The notes: a model not told the origin generated them from the letters alone. 64,000 nucleotides of DNA from Arthrobacter sp042667405 (GCF_042667405.1 NZ_JBHVAL010000008.1:1-64000), one strand, 5' to 3'; shown: positions 1 through 9,018, counted from the first letter of the stretch. A program made the numbers and translations.

Positions 1-14
1 ACAACAAAATCCAT
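1..14 (-). CDS. Possible 5' end of a gene running off the left edge
   Basis: On the minus strand an ATG at position 14 opens a frame reading Met-Asp-Phe-Val before the window ends. A GGAAAGG stretch lies about 6 bases upstream of it and could serve as a ribosome binding site. Only four codons are visible, so the product cannot be named, and the ATG could be chance. Confidence 0.25.
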
Positions 15-89
15 AACGGACCTTTCCCCGCCCCGCGTGCCAGGCCACAAGCGACACACAAACTGTCACACAACAGCCTGACACACAGG

Positions 90-125
90 GAATTTGCGGG
101 CGCGCTCGCAGGCTTCCCGCGAACT
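90..125. repeat. Degenerate copy of a dispersed palindromic repeat
   Basis: The right arm CTTCCCGCGAACT (113-125) matches 13 bases of the right arm of the hairpin at 34490-34557. The left side (about 91-100, AATTTGCGGG) is a degenerate version of the left arm there. It lies just 3' of the DUF559-domain gene. This looks like a REP-type element, but only two copies are in the window. Confidence 0.4.
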
Positions 126-140
126 GGGCAGAGCCACCCA

Positions 141-1085
141 TCATCCAAGGGCCCGCAGGATGCGTTCCTTGAAGGCCCGTTCCTGGAACAAGTCCTTCCA
201 CTCGATCCGAATGAAGCGCCAGCCATCTTCCATGAGTGCCTTCTCACGCCGGCGTTCCTGGAAGATGACCTCTTCCGTCGGCTTGTAGTCGAAGTACTTG
301 GTTCGCCCGTCAAACTCCAAAGCCAGCTTCACGTCTTCCCAAGCGAAGTCCATGCGATGGTGGCCAATCCGGGTTTGAACCTCAAATTGCGGCTGAGGGG
401 GCTTGATGCGCAATCTCTGCATCAGGTCACGGGTGAGCGTCTCCCCAGCGGACTCGGAGCGCGGATCCGCGTTCTCCAGTGCCTTGCGCAGCGTTCGGAT
501 ACCCCGTTTGCCGCTGGAGGCCGCCGCCATGCGGGTGAGCATTTGGATGTCCGCGCCCAATCGCAGCCCATGGTCCATGATCACCAGTGCCTTTGGATAG
601 CTGAGTATTCTCGCGCAGTCGAACATGGTGCGTTCCAGCGAGGTCGCCCGCAGCCCCCGAACCATCACCACCTCTTCTTCGGAAAAGCTCTCCGTGTGTC
701 CCTTGACGTCCTTGCCCCAGCGGTCCGAAGAAGGCCTGACTGCGGAAAGCACATGGACCTTGTCGTCGACACCCCACACGAACAATCCATGGAGCCGTGC
801 CGCAGAGAGGTGGCTGTACACGAATCCGCCCGACGACGTCGTCAGCGTGCCATGGGCGTGCGCCACGATGCGCTCCATCGCCTGCCGCCGAGGACCCAAG
901 GCGTTCCACTTGCTGGTGCGGATGTAGCAGCCGTATCTCAGCCGCCGCATTTCCCCCGCGTCCACCATTGCCTTGATTCTTCGAGCGTTTAGCCCGAAAC
1001 GGAGTAGTTCATCGGTTCTCCACAAGTAGCCGCGCGACGGCAGCGCCAAGACGGGCGTGACCGCAGTTGCTGACATCGATTCCAT
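141..1085 (-). CDS. AbiEi-like winged-helix / DUF559 (endonuclease-like) protein
   Basis: This 314-residue protein has two recognisable parts. The N-terminal ~60 residues (SRGYLWRTDELLRFGLNARR, then IKAMVDAGEMRRLRYGCYIR) resemble the winged-helix domain of AbiEi-type antitoxin proteins. The C-terminal ~100 residues, with LALEFDGRTKY, ending in a WRFIRIEWKDL segment, resemble the Vsr/DUF559 restriction-endonuclease-like fold. The E-x-D-G segment is a plausible part of the metal site. Such proteins are common, often solitary, in Arthrobacter-type genomes and their substrate is not established. The frame is open up to 1229, but family homology begins near Met at 1085 (or 1076), so the longer start is unlikely. 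No partner toxin (AbiEii) is adjacent. Function is inferred from domain resemblance only. Confidence 0.7.
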   Translation of the reverse strand: MESMSATAVTPVLALPSRGYLWRTDELLRFGLNARRIKAMVDAGEMRRLRYGCYIRTSKWNALGPRRQAMERIVAHAHGTLTTSSGGFVYSHLSAARLHGLFVWGVDDKVHVLSAVRPSSDRWGKDVKGHTESFSEEEVVMVRGLRATSLERTMFDCARILSYPKALVIMDHGLRLGADIQMLTRMAAASSGKRGIRTLRKALENADPRSESAGETLTRDLMQRLRIKPPQPQFEVQTRIGHHRMDFAWEDVKLALEFDGRTKYFDYKPTEEVIFQERRREKALMEDGWRFIRIEWKDLFQERAFKERILRALG

Positions 1086-1341
1086 CGGTCCAGCATCACC
1101 GGGGCCCGGCCTGCCCTGGTAGAGCGGAGCGTCGCTATGTGGATAGCCACCCCGAAACAACGGGAACCCTGCGAAACCGCCTGCAACTTTGCGGCGATTG
1201 CGCACGCTTCCCTCGAAGTGGGGGAACAAGCCAACGCTGCAGCGTACGGTTGAAACAGCGGACGACGTCGACCACGAGTTGCCGGGTCACCTCACCGAGG
1301 TGCCCCGAACCGCTGAACTGCAACACTTTTGGGGAGTGAAC

Positions 1342-1545
1342 ATGGCAGAAGAGAAGAGCACCAGGAATCCGCCGAACCTGGGATTCCTTGCATTGCAGGA
1401 GACTGCCTGGACCTTGGGCGTCATAGCGATGGTCCTCAACGCAACGAACCGTGGCTTCGACTGGATCTGGATAAGCCTGCTGGTCTGCTGGCAAGCGTCC
1501 ATCCTCTGGGGCTTCGTAAAGCTCCGCCGCGCACAAACCGCCTAA
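1342..1545 (+). CDS. Small hypothetical membrane protein (67 aa)
   Basis: The 67-residue product has a polar N-terminus (MAEEKSTRNPPNLGF) and two hydrophobic segments at about residues 15-32 and 40-57, ending in a basic tail (KLRRAQTA). The ATG is preceded by GGGGAG with 5 bases of spacing, a good ribosome binding site, which is why I prefer this start over the open frame reaching back to 1189. I do not recognise the family. It is divergently placed relative to the DUF559 gene with a ~256-bp gap between them. Confidence 0.55.
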   Translation: MAEEKSTRNPPNLGFLALQETAWTLGVIAMVLNATNRGFDWIWISLLVCWQASILWGFVKLRRAQTA

Positions 1546-1676
1546 ACACCCAAAGACTCCGCAGTCACTTCGCCGGGAGTAGCCAACCGGCCGGACGGCA
1601 AACATCCGCAAGCGTGCGTCAAAGCGACGAAGGAGCAGCACGCGGAGGATGTGTGCCGTCCGGCAGCATCGAAGCC

Positions 1677-2525
1677 CTACGCCCCCACGAACTCGTCGGA
1701 CTCCTCAAACTCCACGGCCGCGATGATTTCCTTGGTTTCGGGGTGGATCATGAAGGCCTCCTCGTCGTCCTCGATCATGAGGTAGTCGCCGTGATCGGTG
1801 GAGAAGTGCCAGGCGAGGGTCTTCACGCCGTCGTGCTCGTAGTTCGGATCGCCCATGGTGATCTTCTCCAGCGCAAAGCCGGCCACATCGCACAGCTCGC
1901 GGATGATGACCTCGAACTCGGGGGCGTTGAGAAGGGCTTCCTCCTCGGCCTCCGCCTGTCGCAGGGCCAGATCCGGGATGAGGGCGACGCGCGCCGCGAT
2001 GTGTGCCTCGATCTCTTCGTCGGAAAGAATCAGCAGTTCGGACTGGTCTCGGAGGTACACGGCGTTGAGATCGATGATGTCCTCCTCCTCGAGCAGGGCC
2101 TCGAACTCACCGTCGAGTTCTTCAAGGGCCACAACGGCCGCGACGGGCGTCTCGGACTCAGCCAACTCGCCGTCAAGGTAGGTTTCGGCTTCGTCCTCCG
2201 TCAACTCATCAAAAGCTGAGGCGGTGCGGTTAAAGAGCTCCAAGTGGCGGAGAGCGCCCATGGCTTCAAGGCCCGCACGGACATAGGCATCAACCTCTTC
2301 ACGCTCTGGAGCGGTAAACACATACTGCGCGAACCCGCCGGAGAGTGCCTGGGTCAGGTAGAAGTCCACAAAGTAGCTGTTGAGCGCAGCCGGCGCGATC
2401 TCGTCGCTGTTGAGGAGCTCGGCGTACATCTCATTCACAACATTGACGTTGGAATCCACGACATCGGCGTTGCCTGCTTCCAAAGCGGTCTTGTTCAGGA
2501 CGACGGGGTATTCGTTGGTAGTCAT
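1677..2525 (-). CDS. DMP19/DUF4375-like, strongly acidic protein
   Basis: This 282-residue protein contains a segment (about residues 48-72) with NSYFVDFYLTQ and SGGFAQYVF, matching the N-x-GGF-xx-Y pattern of the DMP19/DUF4375 family. The founding member, from Neisseria, is described as a DNA mimic that sequesters a transcription factor. I count 68 Asp/Glu against 12 Lys/Arg, so the protein is extremely acidic, as expected of a DNA mimic. The second half (from about residue 120) carries further acidic stretches that the short DMP19 proteins lack, so the mimic role is only an inference. It is a single gene, divergent from the SNF2 helicase with a 165-bp intergenic region. The ATG at 2525 is the only sensible start. 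Confidence 0.65.
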   Translation of the reverse strand: MTTNEYPVVLNKTALEAGNADVVDSNVNVVNEMYAELLNSDEIAPAALNSYFVDFYLTQALSGGFAQYVFTAPEREEVDAYVRAGLEAMGALRHLELFNRTASAFDELTEDEAETYLDGELAESETPVAAVVALEELDGEFEALLEEEDIIDLNAVYLRDQSELLILSDEEIEAHIAARVALIPDLALRQAEAEEEALLNAPEFEVIIRELCDVAGFALEKITMGDPNYEHDGVKTLAWHFSTDHGDYLMIEDDEEAFMIHPETKEIIAAVEFEESDEFVGA

Positions 2526-2690
2526 GGGAAATCCTCACTGCTGAAAGCTGATGGTGCTCCGGACACCTACAAAGTACGCGTGGCAATGGCGTCGCAATCG
2601 AGGTGGAGGTTAACGGTGGGCGAAGTTTGGGGGCCGCTGCAGGCTGACTAAGATTGAGCAGATAACCTCCTGCCGAAAGTAGCCCGACGC

Positions 2691-5600
2691 ATGCCGTCCC
2701 CCACAGACGAATCCTGGGAACTGGCCATTCAGACTCCAGCCATCAACGACCGCTCCCTGGCGGCCGGACTGGCGTATGCCATGGGCAGCCGGGTGAGCGG
2801 CATTTCCTTCGATCCGGCTACCGGGCTCCTGTTGGGCAAGGTCCGCGGCAGCGGTCCGCAACCCTATTCGACGTCGGCCAAACTGGTCCGCAAACCGGCC
2901 GGCTGGAGCTGCACTGTGGGGATCTGTAGCTGCCCGGTCCGCAAGGACTGCAAGCACGTGGCGGCCCTGCTCTTCACAGCCGAAGACCACCCCACCATCC
3001 GCGCCCAGCTCCTGTCGCAGGCGCCCGGCATCCAGACGGCCAGACCTTCTGACATCGGCTCAGTGCGTCCGGCCTGGGAACAAGCCCTCAACAGGCTGAT
3101 CGCCAAGCCCGGCACTGCGCCCACCGCTGCTGGAATCCCCCTGGCTCTCCAGTTCGAAGTGGAGGAACCGGCCGCACACTTCTCCTACACAGGACGGCGC
3201 GACCCCATGCGCAGCGTCCGCCAATTGAAGGCACGCCCGGTCATGATGGGTGCCAAGGGCAAGTGGATCCGCGGCGACGTGTCCTGGAACAACCTGAGCT
3301 ATGTCAGTTTCCGGCGCGAATTCAACGAAGTCCACGTCGAGTGGCTTCAGACTTTCCTGGCAGCGCACGGTTCCAGCAACGGCCGGCAACAGCCCTCGGG
3401 CGCGATGTGGCTGAGCCTGAACGACTTCGCCGCCAAGAACCTGTGGGCCCTCCTCGATGAGGCGAAAAAGGCTGGCCTCCCGCTCGTCCACTCCGCTGGG
3501 AGCGAGCCTGTCCGCGTCGAGGCCCAACCCGCCGTCGTCGGACTCAGTTTGGCGCGACTGGACGCGAACGGAACCGAAAGCGCAACGCACGACGGCGGCC
3601 TGGAACTTGCGCCGTCCGTCACCGTAGGCGGGGAGGCCGTGGATCCCGGGACCTTGGGTTTCCTGGGTAAGCCGGCCACCGGCATCTTCTTTACCCATTC
3701 CGGCGAAACGCTGCCCGGAGTGCCGCAGCAGAACAACCTGATCACCCTTGCCCCGATTGAGGGTGCCATCAGCGACGAGCTGCTGGAGTTCGTCACCGAG
3801 GGGCAGACGCTCCAGATCCCCGCCGAGGACGAGAGCCGCTTCCTCACCTCGTTCTACCCGAAGCTGCGGCAATCCACGCCCGTGCAGGCCGCCGACAAGT
3901 CCGTGGAGCTGCCCACGCTGGCCGTGCCGACGCTCTCGCTCCTGGCCAACTACGGCAACGACCACAAAGTCCGGCTGCACTGGGAATGGCACTACACCTC
4001 GGGCACGCTCGTCACCGCCCAGCCACTCTGGCGGCATCCGGACGACCGCGGCTACCGCGACGACCCCGAAGAAGCCCGCATCCTGGAGTCGCTCGGCCGG
4101 CCGTGGGACTTGGTCCCTGCGCTCGCGGAGTCGGCAACGGGAGGATGGGGCGCCCCGCGCCTGGCTGCGACCGCGGAACTGGGCGGCCTGGACACACTGG
4201 CCTTCACCGAAGAGGTCCTTCCCGCCCTCAAGGAACTGCCCGACGTCGTGGTGGAAACTTCCGGCGACATCGCTGACTACCGCGAGGCTGAAGAAGCCCC
4301 GGTGGTGTCCATCTCCACCAAGGAGACCGCAAGTGGGGACTGGTTCGACCTCGGAATCGTGATCACCCTCGAGGGCGAGCCCGTCTCCTTCGCGGCCGTC
4401 TTCTCCGCGCTCGCCGCCGGCCAAACCCGCATGCTCCTGCCCAGCGGCGCGCACTTCTCCTTGGACCTGCCCGAACTGCACCAGCTCCGCGCCCTGATCG
4501 ACGAAGCCCGCTCGCTGCAGGACAACCCGGACAACAAGGACGGCACCCTTCAGATCAGCCGCTTCCAGGCCGGGCTCTGGGATGAGCTCGCACAGCTCGG
4601 AATTGTGAATGAACAGGCCGTCGCCTGGCGCGAGGCCGTTGGCGGACTGCTCGACGACGGCGTGACCGGGCTGCCGCTGCCGGCCGGCCTTAACGCTGAG
4701 CTGCGTCCGTATCAGCTGGAGGGTTTCAACTGGCTCAGCTTCCTGTACAAGCACAGCCTCGGAGGCGTGCTGGCGGACGACATGGGCCTGGGCAAGACCG
4801 TGCAGGCGATCGCGTTGATGTGCGCGGCCAAGGAGCTGGCCGTGTCCAGCGGCAATGACAGGGCTCCGTTCCTGGTTGTGGCTCCTACCAGCGTGGTGAG
4901 CAACTGGGCCTTGGAGGCACAACGGTTCGCTCCGGGCCTGGTGGTGCGCACGGTTTCGGAAACCTTTGCGAAAAGCGGGCTGCTGCCCTCGGAGGCCATG
5001 GCGGGCGCCGACGTCGTCATTACTTCCTATGCCTTGTTCCGGATCGATTACGAGGCCTACGCCTATTTCCAATGGGCCGGACTGATGCTGGACGAGGCCC
5101 AGTTCGTGAAAAACCACCAATCCAAGGCGTACCAGTGCGCACGGAAATTGCCTTCCCGGTTCAAGCTGGCCATCACCGGCACCCCTCTGGAAAACAACCT
5201 CATGGAGTTCTGGGCGTTGACGTCCATCGTGGCTCCGGGTCTGTTCCCGAGCCCCAAGAGGTTCGCCGAGAACTACCAAAAGCCGGTGGAGAAAAACGGT
5301 GACTCGGCGCAGCTGGGCAAGCTCCGGCGTCGTGTGCGTCCGCTGATGATGCGCCGCACCAAAGAGCAGGTCATCAAGGACCTGCCGCCCAAGCAGGAAC
5401 AGGTTCTCGAAGTCGTGCTGAACCCGCGGCACCAGAAGGTCTACCAAACCCACCTGCAGCGTGAGCGGCAGAAGATCCTGGGGTTGATCGACGACGTCAA
5501 CAAGAACCGCTTCACGATTTTCCAGTCGCTGACGTTGCTGCGGCAGCTGAGTTTGGATGCGTCGCTGGTGGATTCTTCGCTGTCAGGTGTCCGGTCATCG

Positions 5601-6101
5601 AAGCTCGATGTGCTGTTCGAACAACTTGAAGACATCATCTCCGAGGGTCACCGGACGCTGATCTTCAGCCAGTTCACCGGTTTCCTGGGCAAGGTCCGCG
5701 AACGGCTGGATTCCGAGGGCGTGGAGTACTGCTACCTCGATGGCAGCACCCGGAACCGTGGCGATGTGGTCAGCGAGTTCAAGAACGGCACTGCGCCGGT
5801 GTTCCTGATCTCGCTCAAGGCAGGTGGCTTCGGCCTGAACCTGACCGAAGCCGACTACGTTTTCCTGTTGGATCCGTGGTGGAACCCGGCATCCGAAGCC
5901 CAGGCCGTGGACCGCACCCACCGCATTGGGCAAGCGCGGAACGTCATGGTCTACCGGCTGGTGGCCAAGGACACCATTGAAGAAAAGGTCATGGCGTTGA
6001 AGGCCAAGAAGTCGCAGCTGTTCGCGGATGTGATGGAAGGCGACGCGTTGGCCGGCGGCTCGTTGACTGCGGAGGACCTGGCAGCGCTGTTCGCGGAGTA
6101 G
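2691..6101 (+). CDS. SWIM zinc finger / SNF2-family DEAD/DEAH helicase
   Basis: The 1136-residue product belongs to the bacterial SNF2 (HepA/RapA-like) ATPases. An N-terminal SWIM zinc finger is visible as Cys79-x-Cys81 and Cys87-x-His89. The ATPase core starts near residue 670. Walker A is DDMGLGKT (about 695-705), the Walker B/motif II is DEAQ (about 800), and motif III follows as ITGTPLEN. The second RecA lobe has LIFSQFTGFL (about 990), and motif VI is the characteristic DRTHRIGQ near 1073. Proteins with this order are ATP-dependent DNA translocases thought to remodel protein-DNA or RNA polymerase complexes; the substrate here is unknown. It stands alone. Its stop codon lies 7 bp from the end of the convergent downstream gene. 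Confidence 0.9.
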   Translation: MPSPTDESWELAIQTPAINDRSLAAGLAYAMGSRVSGISFDPATGLLLGKVRGSGPQPYSTSAKLVRKPAGWSCTVGICSCPVRKDCKHVAALLFTAEDHPTIRAQLLSQAPGIQTARPSDIGSVRPAWEQALNRLIAKPGTAPTAAGIPLALQFEVEEPAAHFSYTGRRDPMRSVRQLKARPVMMGAKGKWIRGDVSWNNLSYVSFRREFNEVHVEWLQTFLAAHGSSNGRQQPSGAMWLSLNDFAAKNLWALLDEAKKAGLPLVHSAGSEPVRVEAQPAVVGLSLARLDANGTESATHDGGLELAPSVTVGGEAVDPGTLGFLGKPATGIFFTHSGETLPGVPQQNNLITLAPIEGAISDELLEFVTEGQTLQIPAEDESRFLTSFYPKLRQSTPVQAADKSVELPTLAVPTLSLLANYGNDHKVRLHWEWHYTSGTLVTAQPLWRHPDDRGYRDDPEEARILESLGRPWDLVPALAESATGGWGAPRLAATAELGGLDTLAFTEEVLPALKELPDVVVETSGDIADYREAEEAPVVSISTKETASGDWFDLGIVITLEGEPVSFAAVFSALAAGQTRMLLPSGAHFSLDLPELHQLRALIDEARSLQDNPDNKDGTLQISRFQAGLWDELAQLGIVNEQAVAWREAVGGLLDDGVTGLPLPAGLNAELRPYQLEGFNWLSFLYKHSLGGVLADDMGLGKTVQAIALMCAAKELAVSSGNDRAPFLVVAPTSVVSNWALEAQRFAPGLVVRTVSETFAKSGLLPSEAMAGADVVITSYALFRIDYEAYAYFQWAGLMLDEAQFVKNHQSKAYQCARKLPSRFKLAITGTPLENNLMEFWALTSIVAPGLFPSPKRFAENYQKPVEKNGDSAQLGKLRRRVRPLMMRRTKEQVIKDLPPKQEQVLEVVLNPRHQKVYQTHLQRERQKILGLIDDVNKNRFTIFQSLTLLRQLSLDASLVDSSLSGVRSSKLDVLFEQLEDIISEGHRTLIFSQFTGFLGKVRERLDSEGVEYCYLDGSTRNRGDVVSEFKNGTAPVFLISLKAGGFGLNLTEADYVFLLDPWWNPASEAQAVDRTHRIGQARNVMVYRLVAKDTIEEKVMALKAKKSQLFADVMEGDALAGGSLTAEDLAALFAE

Positions 6102-6108
6102 GGGCGGG

Positions 6109-6402
6109 TCACGTTTTCTTCCCGGCGGGCGGAGCCGCGGTGATATCCCCGCGCTCCCCGCCCTTGACGACCGTGATGGCCACGTCCTCCTCGACGCTGA
6201 ACAGACGTTGCCCGACGCCGTTGACGTAGACCCAGACACCACTGCCATCCGGCATGACATTCACAACCACACCTGCATCAAAAGCAGCACCAGGTTGCTT
6301 AACCTCGACTTCGTCTCCCGGCACGAAGTATTCCCATGCCTTGTAGTAGCGCACCGGCAAGGCCTCCGGATCCGACATCACGAACACAGTGCTGTTTTCC
6401 AC
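6109..6402 (-). CDS. Small hypothetical protein, beta-rich (97 aa)
   Basis: The product of about 97 residues contains YYKAWEYFVPGDEVEVK followed by a Gly/Val-rich stretch (VVVNVMPDGSGVWVYVNG), suggesting a small beta-barrel (KOW/SH3-like) fold. I do not recognise a family. A GTG start at 6402 is preceded by GAGGGGG about 12 bases upstream, and an ATG at 6378 is an alternative. The frame stays open to 6609, but that part overlaps the MFS gene and reads as low-complexity Cys/Trp, so it is discounted. It is convergent with the SNF2 gene. Confidence 0.5.
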   Translation of the reverse strand: MENSTVFVMSDPEALPVRYYKAWEYFVPGDEVEVKQPGAAFDAGVVVNVMPDGSGVWVYVNGVGQRLFSVEEDVAITVVKGGERGDITAAPPAGKKT

Positions 6403-6472
6403 TGGTAACCGTTCCCCCTCACTTTCCCGCTTAACTAGCAGTGAGGGGAGGGGCCAGATCGTGACGGGCGGA

Positions 6473-7651
6473 TCAGTCGTCCAGCCGAACACCCCGCAGC
6501 AACAGCATCGTCCCGCCCACGGCAACCGCCGATGCCAGGAACACTCCGGCCGCTCCCAGACCCACGGCCACAACGCCGATGGCACTGGGCAACAGCACTT
6601 GTCCCACACGGTTTCCGGCCAGCCTCAATGCCAGTGCGCGCCCGCGTTGACCGGCCGGGGCCTGAGCGGAAAGCCACGACATCGTAAGCGGCTGACCGAT
6701 TCCCAACCCGAGGCCCAGGAATGCCATGACCACGAACAACAGCCAACCGGGCATCGGAACCGCCGCTACCGCAAGGGCGATGGTGGAGACGGCCAAGCTC
6801 AGCACCAGCAGCCGCATCCGGCCCAGCTTGCGGGACATGCTGCCCAGTCCGATCCGCGAAACCATGGAAAACAGTGCGCGGACGGTCAGCATGAGACCCA
6901 CCGTGGCGGCGGACAGTCCGCGCTCGGCGCCCAGCGCGGGGAGGTAGACGACGGTCAGGTCGACGACGGCCAGAACGGTGGCGCTCGTGGCGAGAGCCCG
7001 TACGACGCCGGGCGTCTTCAGCAGCGCGATCGCACCACCCTTGGGCGCATTCTTTGCTTTCGGCTTGCTGTTCCGCCCGCTGACACGGCGCGAAACAACG
7101 AACGTGGTCAGGAACAACACCAGGCTCATGCCAACCGACAAGATAAAGATCGCTTGCGTGTTCGGGTGCACCGAAGCCCCGCCCACCACGGAGATCGCCA
7201 GCGGGCCAAGAGCCTGCCCCAGCGACGCCGCGAACGTCAGATATCCGAAGGCCGAGTCCAGACGGGACGAGGCCGCATTGTTCGCCACCACCGCCTGCTG
7301 CCCCACCACACAGGCCAGCTGTCCCGCGCCCAGGAGTGCCGTTCCGGCCACCAACGCAGCCACTGACGTCCCCCAGAAGAGCAGGAACAACGAACAACCA
7401 AGAACGACGGCGGACCCGATCGCCATCAGGCGACGCTCACCCAACCGGTCCACAAGTCCGCCAATCGGCAGCGCGAGCAGCAACGGGAAGACAGCGTAAC
7501 TGGCTGCCAGGACGCCGAGAGCGAAGGCCGGGACGTCGAGTTCCAGTGCCCTGTAGGTGGCAGCTGGCCGGACCAGGAAAGTCACTGCTTGTATCAGTGC
7601 CGAGTGGATGAGGAGTGCTGTAGACGAACGGCGCCCGAGTTCGCCGATCAT
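6473..7651 (-). CDS. MFS transporter
   Basis: This 392-residue protein has about twelve hydrophobic segments. It carries the major-facilitator loop 2-3 signature GGLVDRLGERRLM near residues 64-76, and a related loop in the second half (GSMSRKLGRMRLL). The length is typical of drug-type or small-molecule MFS exporters. Its ATG overlaps the stop of the upstream GntR gene by four bases (ATGA), so the two are one transcription unit and the regulator probably controls the transporter. No substrate can be inferred from the sequence. Confidence 0.85.
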   Translation of the reverse strand: MIGELGRRSSTALLIHSALIQAVTFLVRPAATYRALELDVPAFALGVLAASYAVFPLLLALPIGGLVDRLGERRLMAIGSAVVLGCSLFLLFWGTSVAALVAGTALLGAGQLACVVGQQAVVANNAASSRLDSAFGYLTFAASLGQALGPLAISVVGGASVHPNTQAIFILSVGMSLVLFLTTFVVSRRVSGRNSKPKAKNAPKGGAIALLKTPGVVRALATSATVLAVVDLTVVYLPALGAERGLSAATVGLMLTVRALFSMVSRIGLGSMSRKLGRMRLLVLSLAVSTIALAVAAVPMPGWLLFVVMAFLGLGLGIGQPLTMSWLSAQAPAGQRGRALALRLAGNRVGQVLLPSAIGVVAVGLGAAGVFLASAVAVGGTMLLLRGVRLDD

Positions 7652-8313
7652 CGAACGTCGAGACCTTGCTGTGAAATGACCCGTAAGGTTTCATCGCGGG
7701 CACCAATGACGTGGTCGAAAGCAATCCGGCCCGCCTTTTCAGCATCCTTGGAAGCAATGGCATCCACCAGCAGCCGATGGTTGGCAAGTGCTTCGTCGCG
7801 CCGTTGGGGAGCGTTGTTGGTGAAGTATCGGTAGCGCTCCACGTGGCTGGAGATTTGCCCGTGAAAGCGTTGGGCCCAGGAGTTGCCGGCGATCCTGGCG
7901 ATGGCAGCGTGCAGAGCTACCCCGTACTTCATCGCTTCATCCGCGAACTCCACCAGCGCTGCGTTGCGGGCCACGATCCCGCGAAGTTCTTCGAGGTCTT
8001 CCGCGGTGGCGTTGGCGCACGCTTCCTGGGCCATCAGGGATTCCAAGGCGGCACGGACGTCGTACAACTCTGAGATGGCTTTTTCGTCGAGCACCGGAAC
8101 CAGCACTCCACCGGTGGGTTGTTGCTCCAGGAGGCTTTCAGAGATCAGCCTGCGGATCGCTTCCCGCAGTGGGGTCCGGCTGACCTGCAGCTCGTTCGCC
8201 ATGGCGGGTTCATAGATGCGCTCCCCGGGCTTGAGTTCCAGGCTGAGGATTCGCCGTTTGAGCTCGCTGTAGACGAGGTGCGCTCCAGTGTTCCGGGCTT
8301 GTGAGTCTGCCAA
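7648..8313 (-). CDS. GntR family regulator, FCD (FadR) type
   Basis: An N-terminal winged helix-turn-helix (VYSELKRRILSLELKPGERI, then SRTPLREAIRRLISE) is followed by an all-helical FCD ligand domain with YDVRAALESLMAQ and the metal-site histidines in ALHAAI, HVERY and ANHRLL. FCD regulators bind small carboxylates and repress adjacent genes, here the co-transcribed MFS transporter. The frame is open to an ATG at 8361. However, an inverted repeat that looks like a GntR operator (8335-8358) would then be inside the coding region. I therefore prefer the TTG at 8313, which has GGCGG five bases upstream. An operator just upstream of the start suggests autoregulation. Confidence 0.85.
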   Translation of the reverse strand: MADSQARNTGAHLVYSELKRRILSLELKPGERIYEPAMANELQVSRTPLREAIRRLISESLLEQQPTGGVLVPVLDEKAISELYDVRAALESLMAQEACANATAEDLEELRGIVARNAALVEFADEAMKYGVALHAAIARIAGNSWAQRFHGQISSHVERYRYFTNNAPQRRDEALANHRLLVDAIASKDAEKAGRIAFDHVIGARDETLRVISQQGLDVR

Positions 8314-8334
8314 TGCTGCCGCCGTAAAGAGAAG

Positions 8335-8358
8335 GTGTACTTGTATACATCTATACAC
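8335..8358. promoter_or_regulatory. Candidate GntR operator
   Basis: Arms GTGTA and TACAC flank an inner GTATAC palindrome (TTGTATACAT), the type of site bound by FCD-class GntR proteins. It lies just upstream of the preferred TTG start of the adjacent GntR gene, consistent with autoregulation. This is a visual match only. Confidence 0.55.
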
Positions 8359-8526
8359 CATGCTGCGCCGAGTGATTGTCCGCCCCGCCCAGGGTCCCGC
8401 CTACTGCACCACGTCAAACCCTCCGTCACGTCCCATTACCTTCCCTGCGACCCTCGATCACTTGCTTCAAGAAAGTGCGGGAGCGATACGCCCAAGGCAC
8501 GGGGATGTGCCAGAGGGTGGCAGGGA

Positions 8527-8580
8527 AAAGAAAAACGCTCCCCCACCGGCAGCTCCGGAAGAGCACTGGTGAGGGAGCGT
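8527..8580 (-). terminator. Rho-independent terminator of the lipoprotein gene
   Basis: The arms ACGCTCCCCCACC (8534-8546) and GGTGAGGGAGCGT (8568-8580) pair over 13 bases with one mismatch. On the minus strand the stem is followed by a T-rich tract. It begins 14 bp after the stop of the lipoprotein gene. Confidence 0.75.
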
Positions 8581-8594
8581 CGGAACGCTTGGGG

Positions 8595-8945
8595 TTACTG
8601 TCCGGCGGAGCAGAGCTGGCCGAACTTGGCGCCGGCCTCTTGGAAGGCTTCGGTCAGTTCACCCATCCGGGCTTCGTCCGGGGTCTCTTTGGCTTGCTCG
8701 TCCAGGTATTCCAGGATGGCGGTGACCACTGGCTTCATTTCGTCAGATGCCACCGGCTCGATGGGTCGGACGGCGTTGGCTGCACGGTTCGACAGGGTCT
8801 GGCTCGGGACCTGTGAGATGCCGCCGGCCGCGGCGACGTTCACGCGGTCGCAGGTTTCCTTGGTGGTCAGCTGCTGCTGAGCGGAACAGGCGGAGGCCGA
8901 GACAAGCAGCCCGGCAGCGATCAGGACAGTGGTGAGTTTCTTCAT
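8595..8945 (-). CDS. Putative secreted lipoprotein (116 aa)
   Basis: The product starts MKKLTTVLIAAGLLVSASAC, a lysine-rich n-region, a hydrophobic core and a lipobox-like ASA-Cys, so it should be exported and lipid-anchored at Cys20. The mature part is short, helical and polar (about 96 residues), with two further Cys (in KETCDRV and GQLCSAG) that could form a disulfide. I do not recognise a domain. The ATG at 8945 has GAGGG at about 5 bases, clearly better than the longer open frame to 9014. It is followed by a strong terminator and lies 73 bp downstream of the LacI-type gene on the same strand. Confidence 0.65.
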   Translation of the reverse strand: MKKLTTVLIAAGLLVSASACSAQQQLTTKETCDRVNVAAAGGISQVPSQTLSNRAANAVRPIEPVASDEMKPVVTAILEYLDEQAKETPDEARMGELTEAFQEAGAKFGQLCSAGQ

Positions 8946-9018
8946 GGTTCCCTCAGTGGTCGACGTCCCTTTGATTGTAAACAGAGCTGGGCCAAGCCCA
9001 CGCATCGGCGCCACCTTC

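Noticed and set aside
3060..5453. A 797-codon open frame on the minus strand opposite the SNF2 gene
   Set aside because: It mirrors the codon bias of the plus-strand helicase, has no recognisable motif and is His/Gln/Val-rich, as antisense frames of GC-rich genes usually are.
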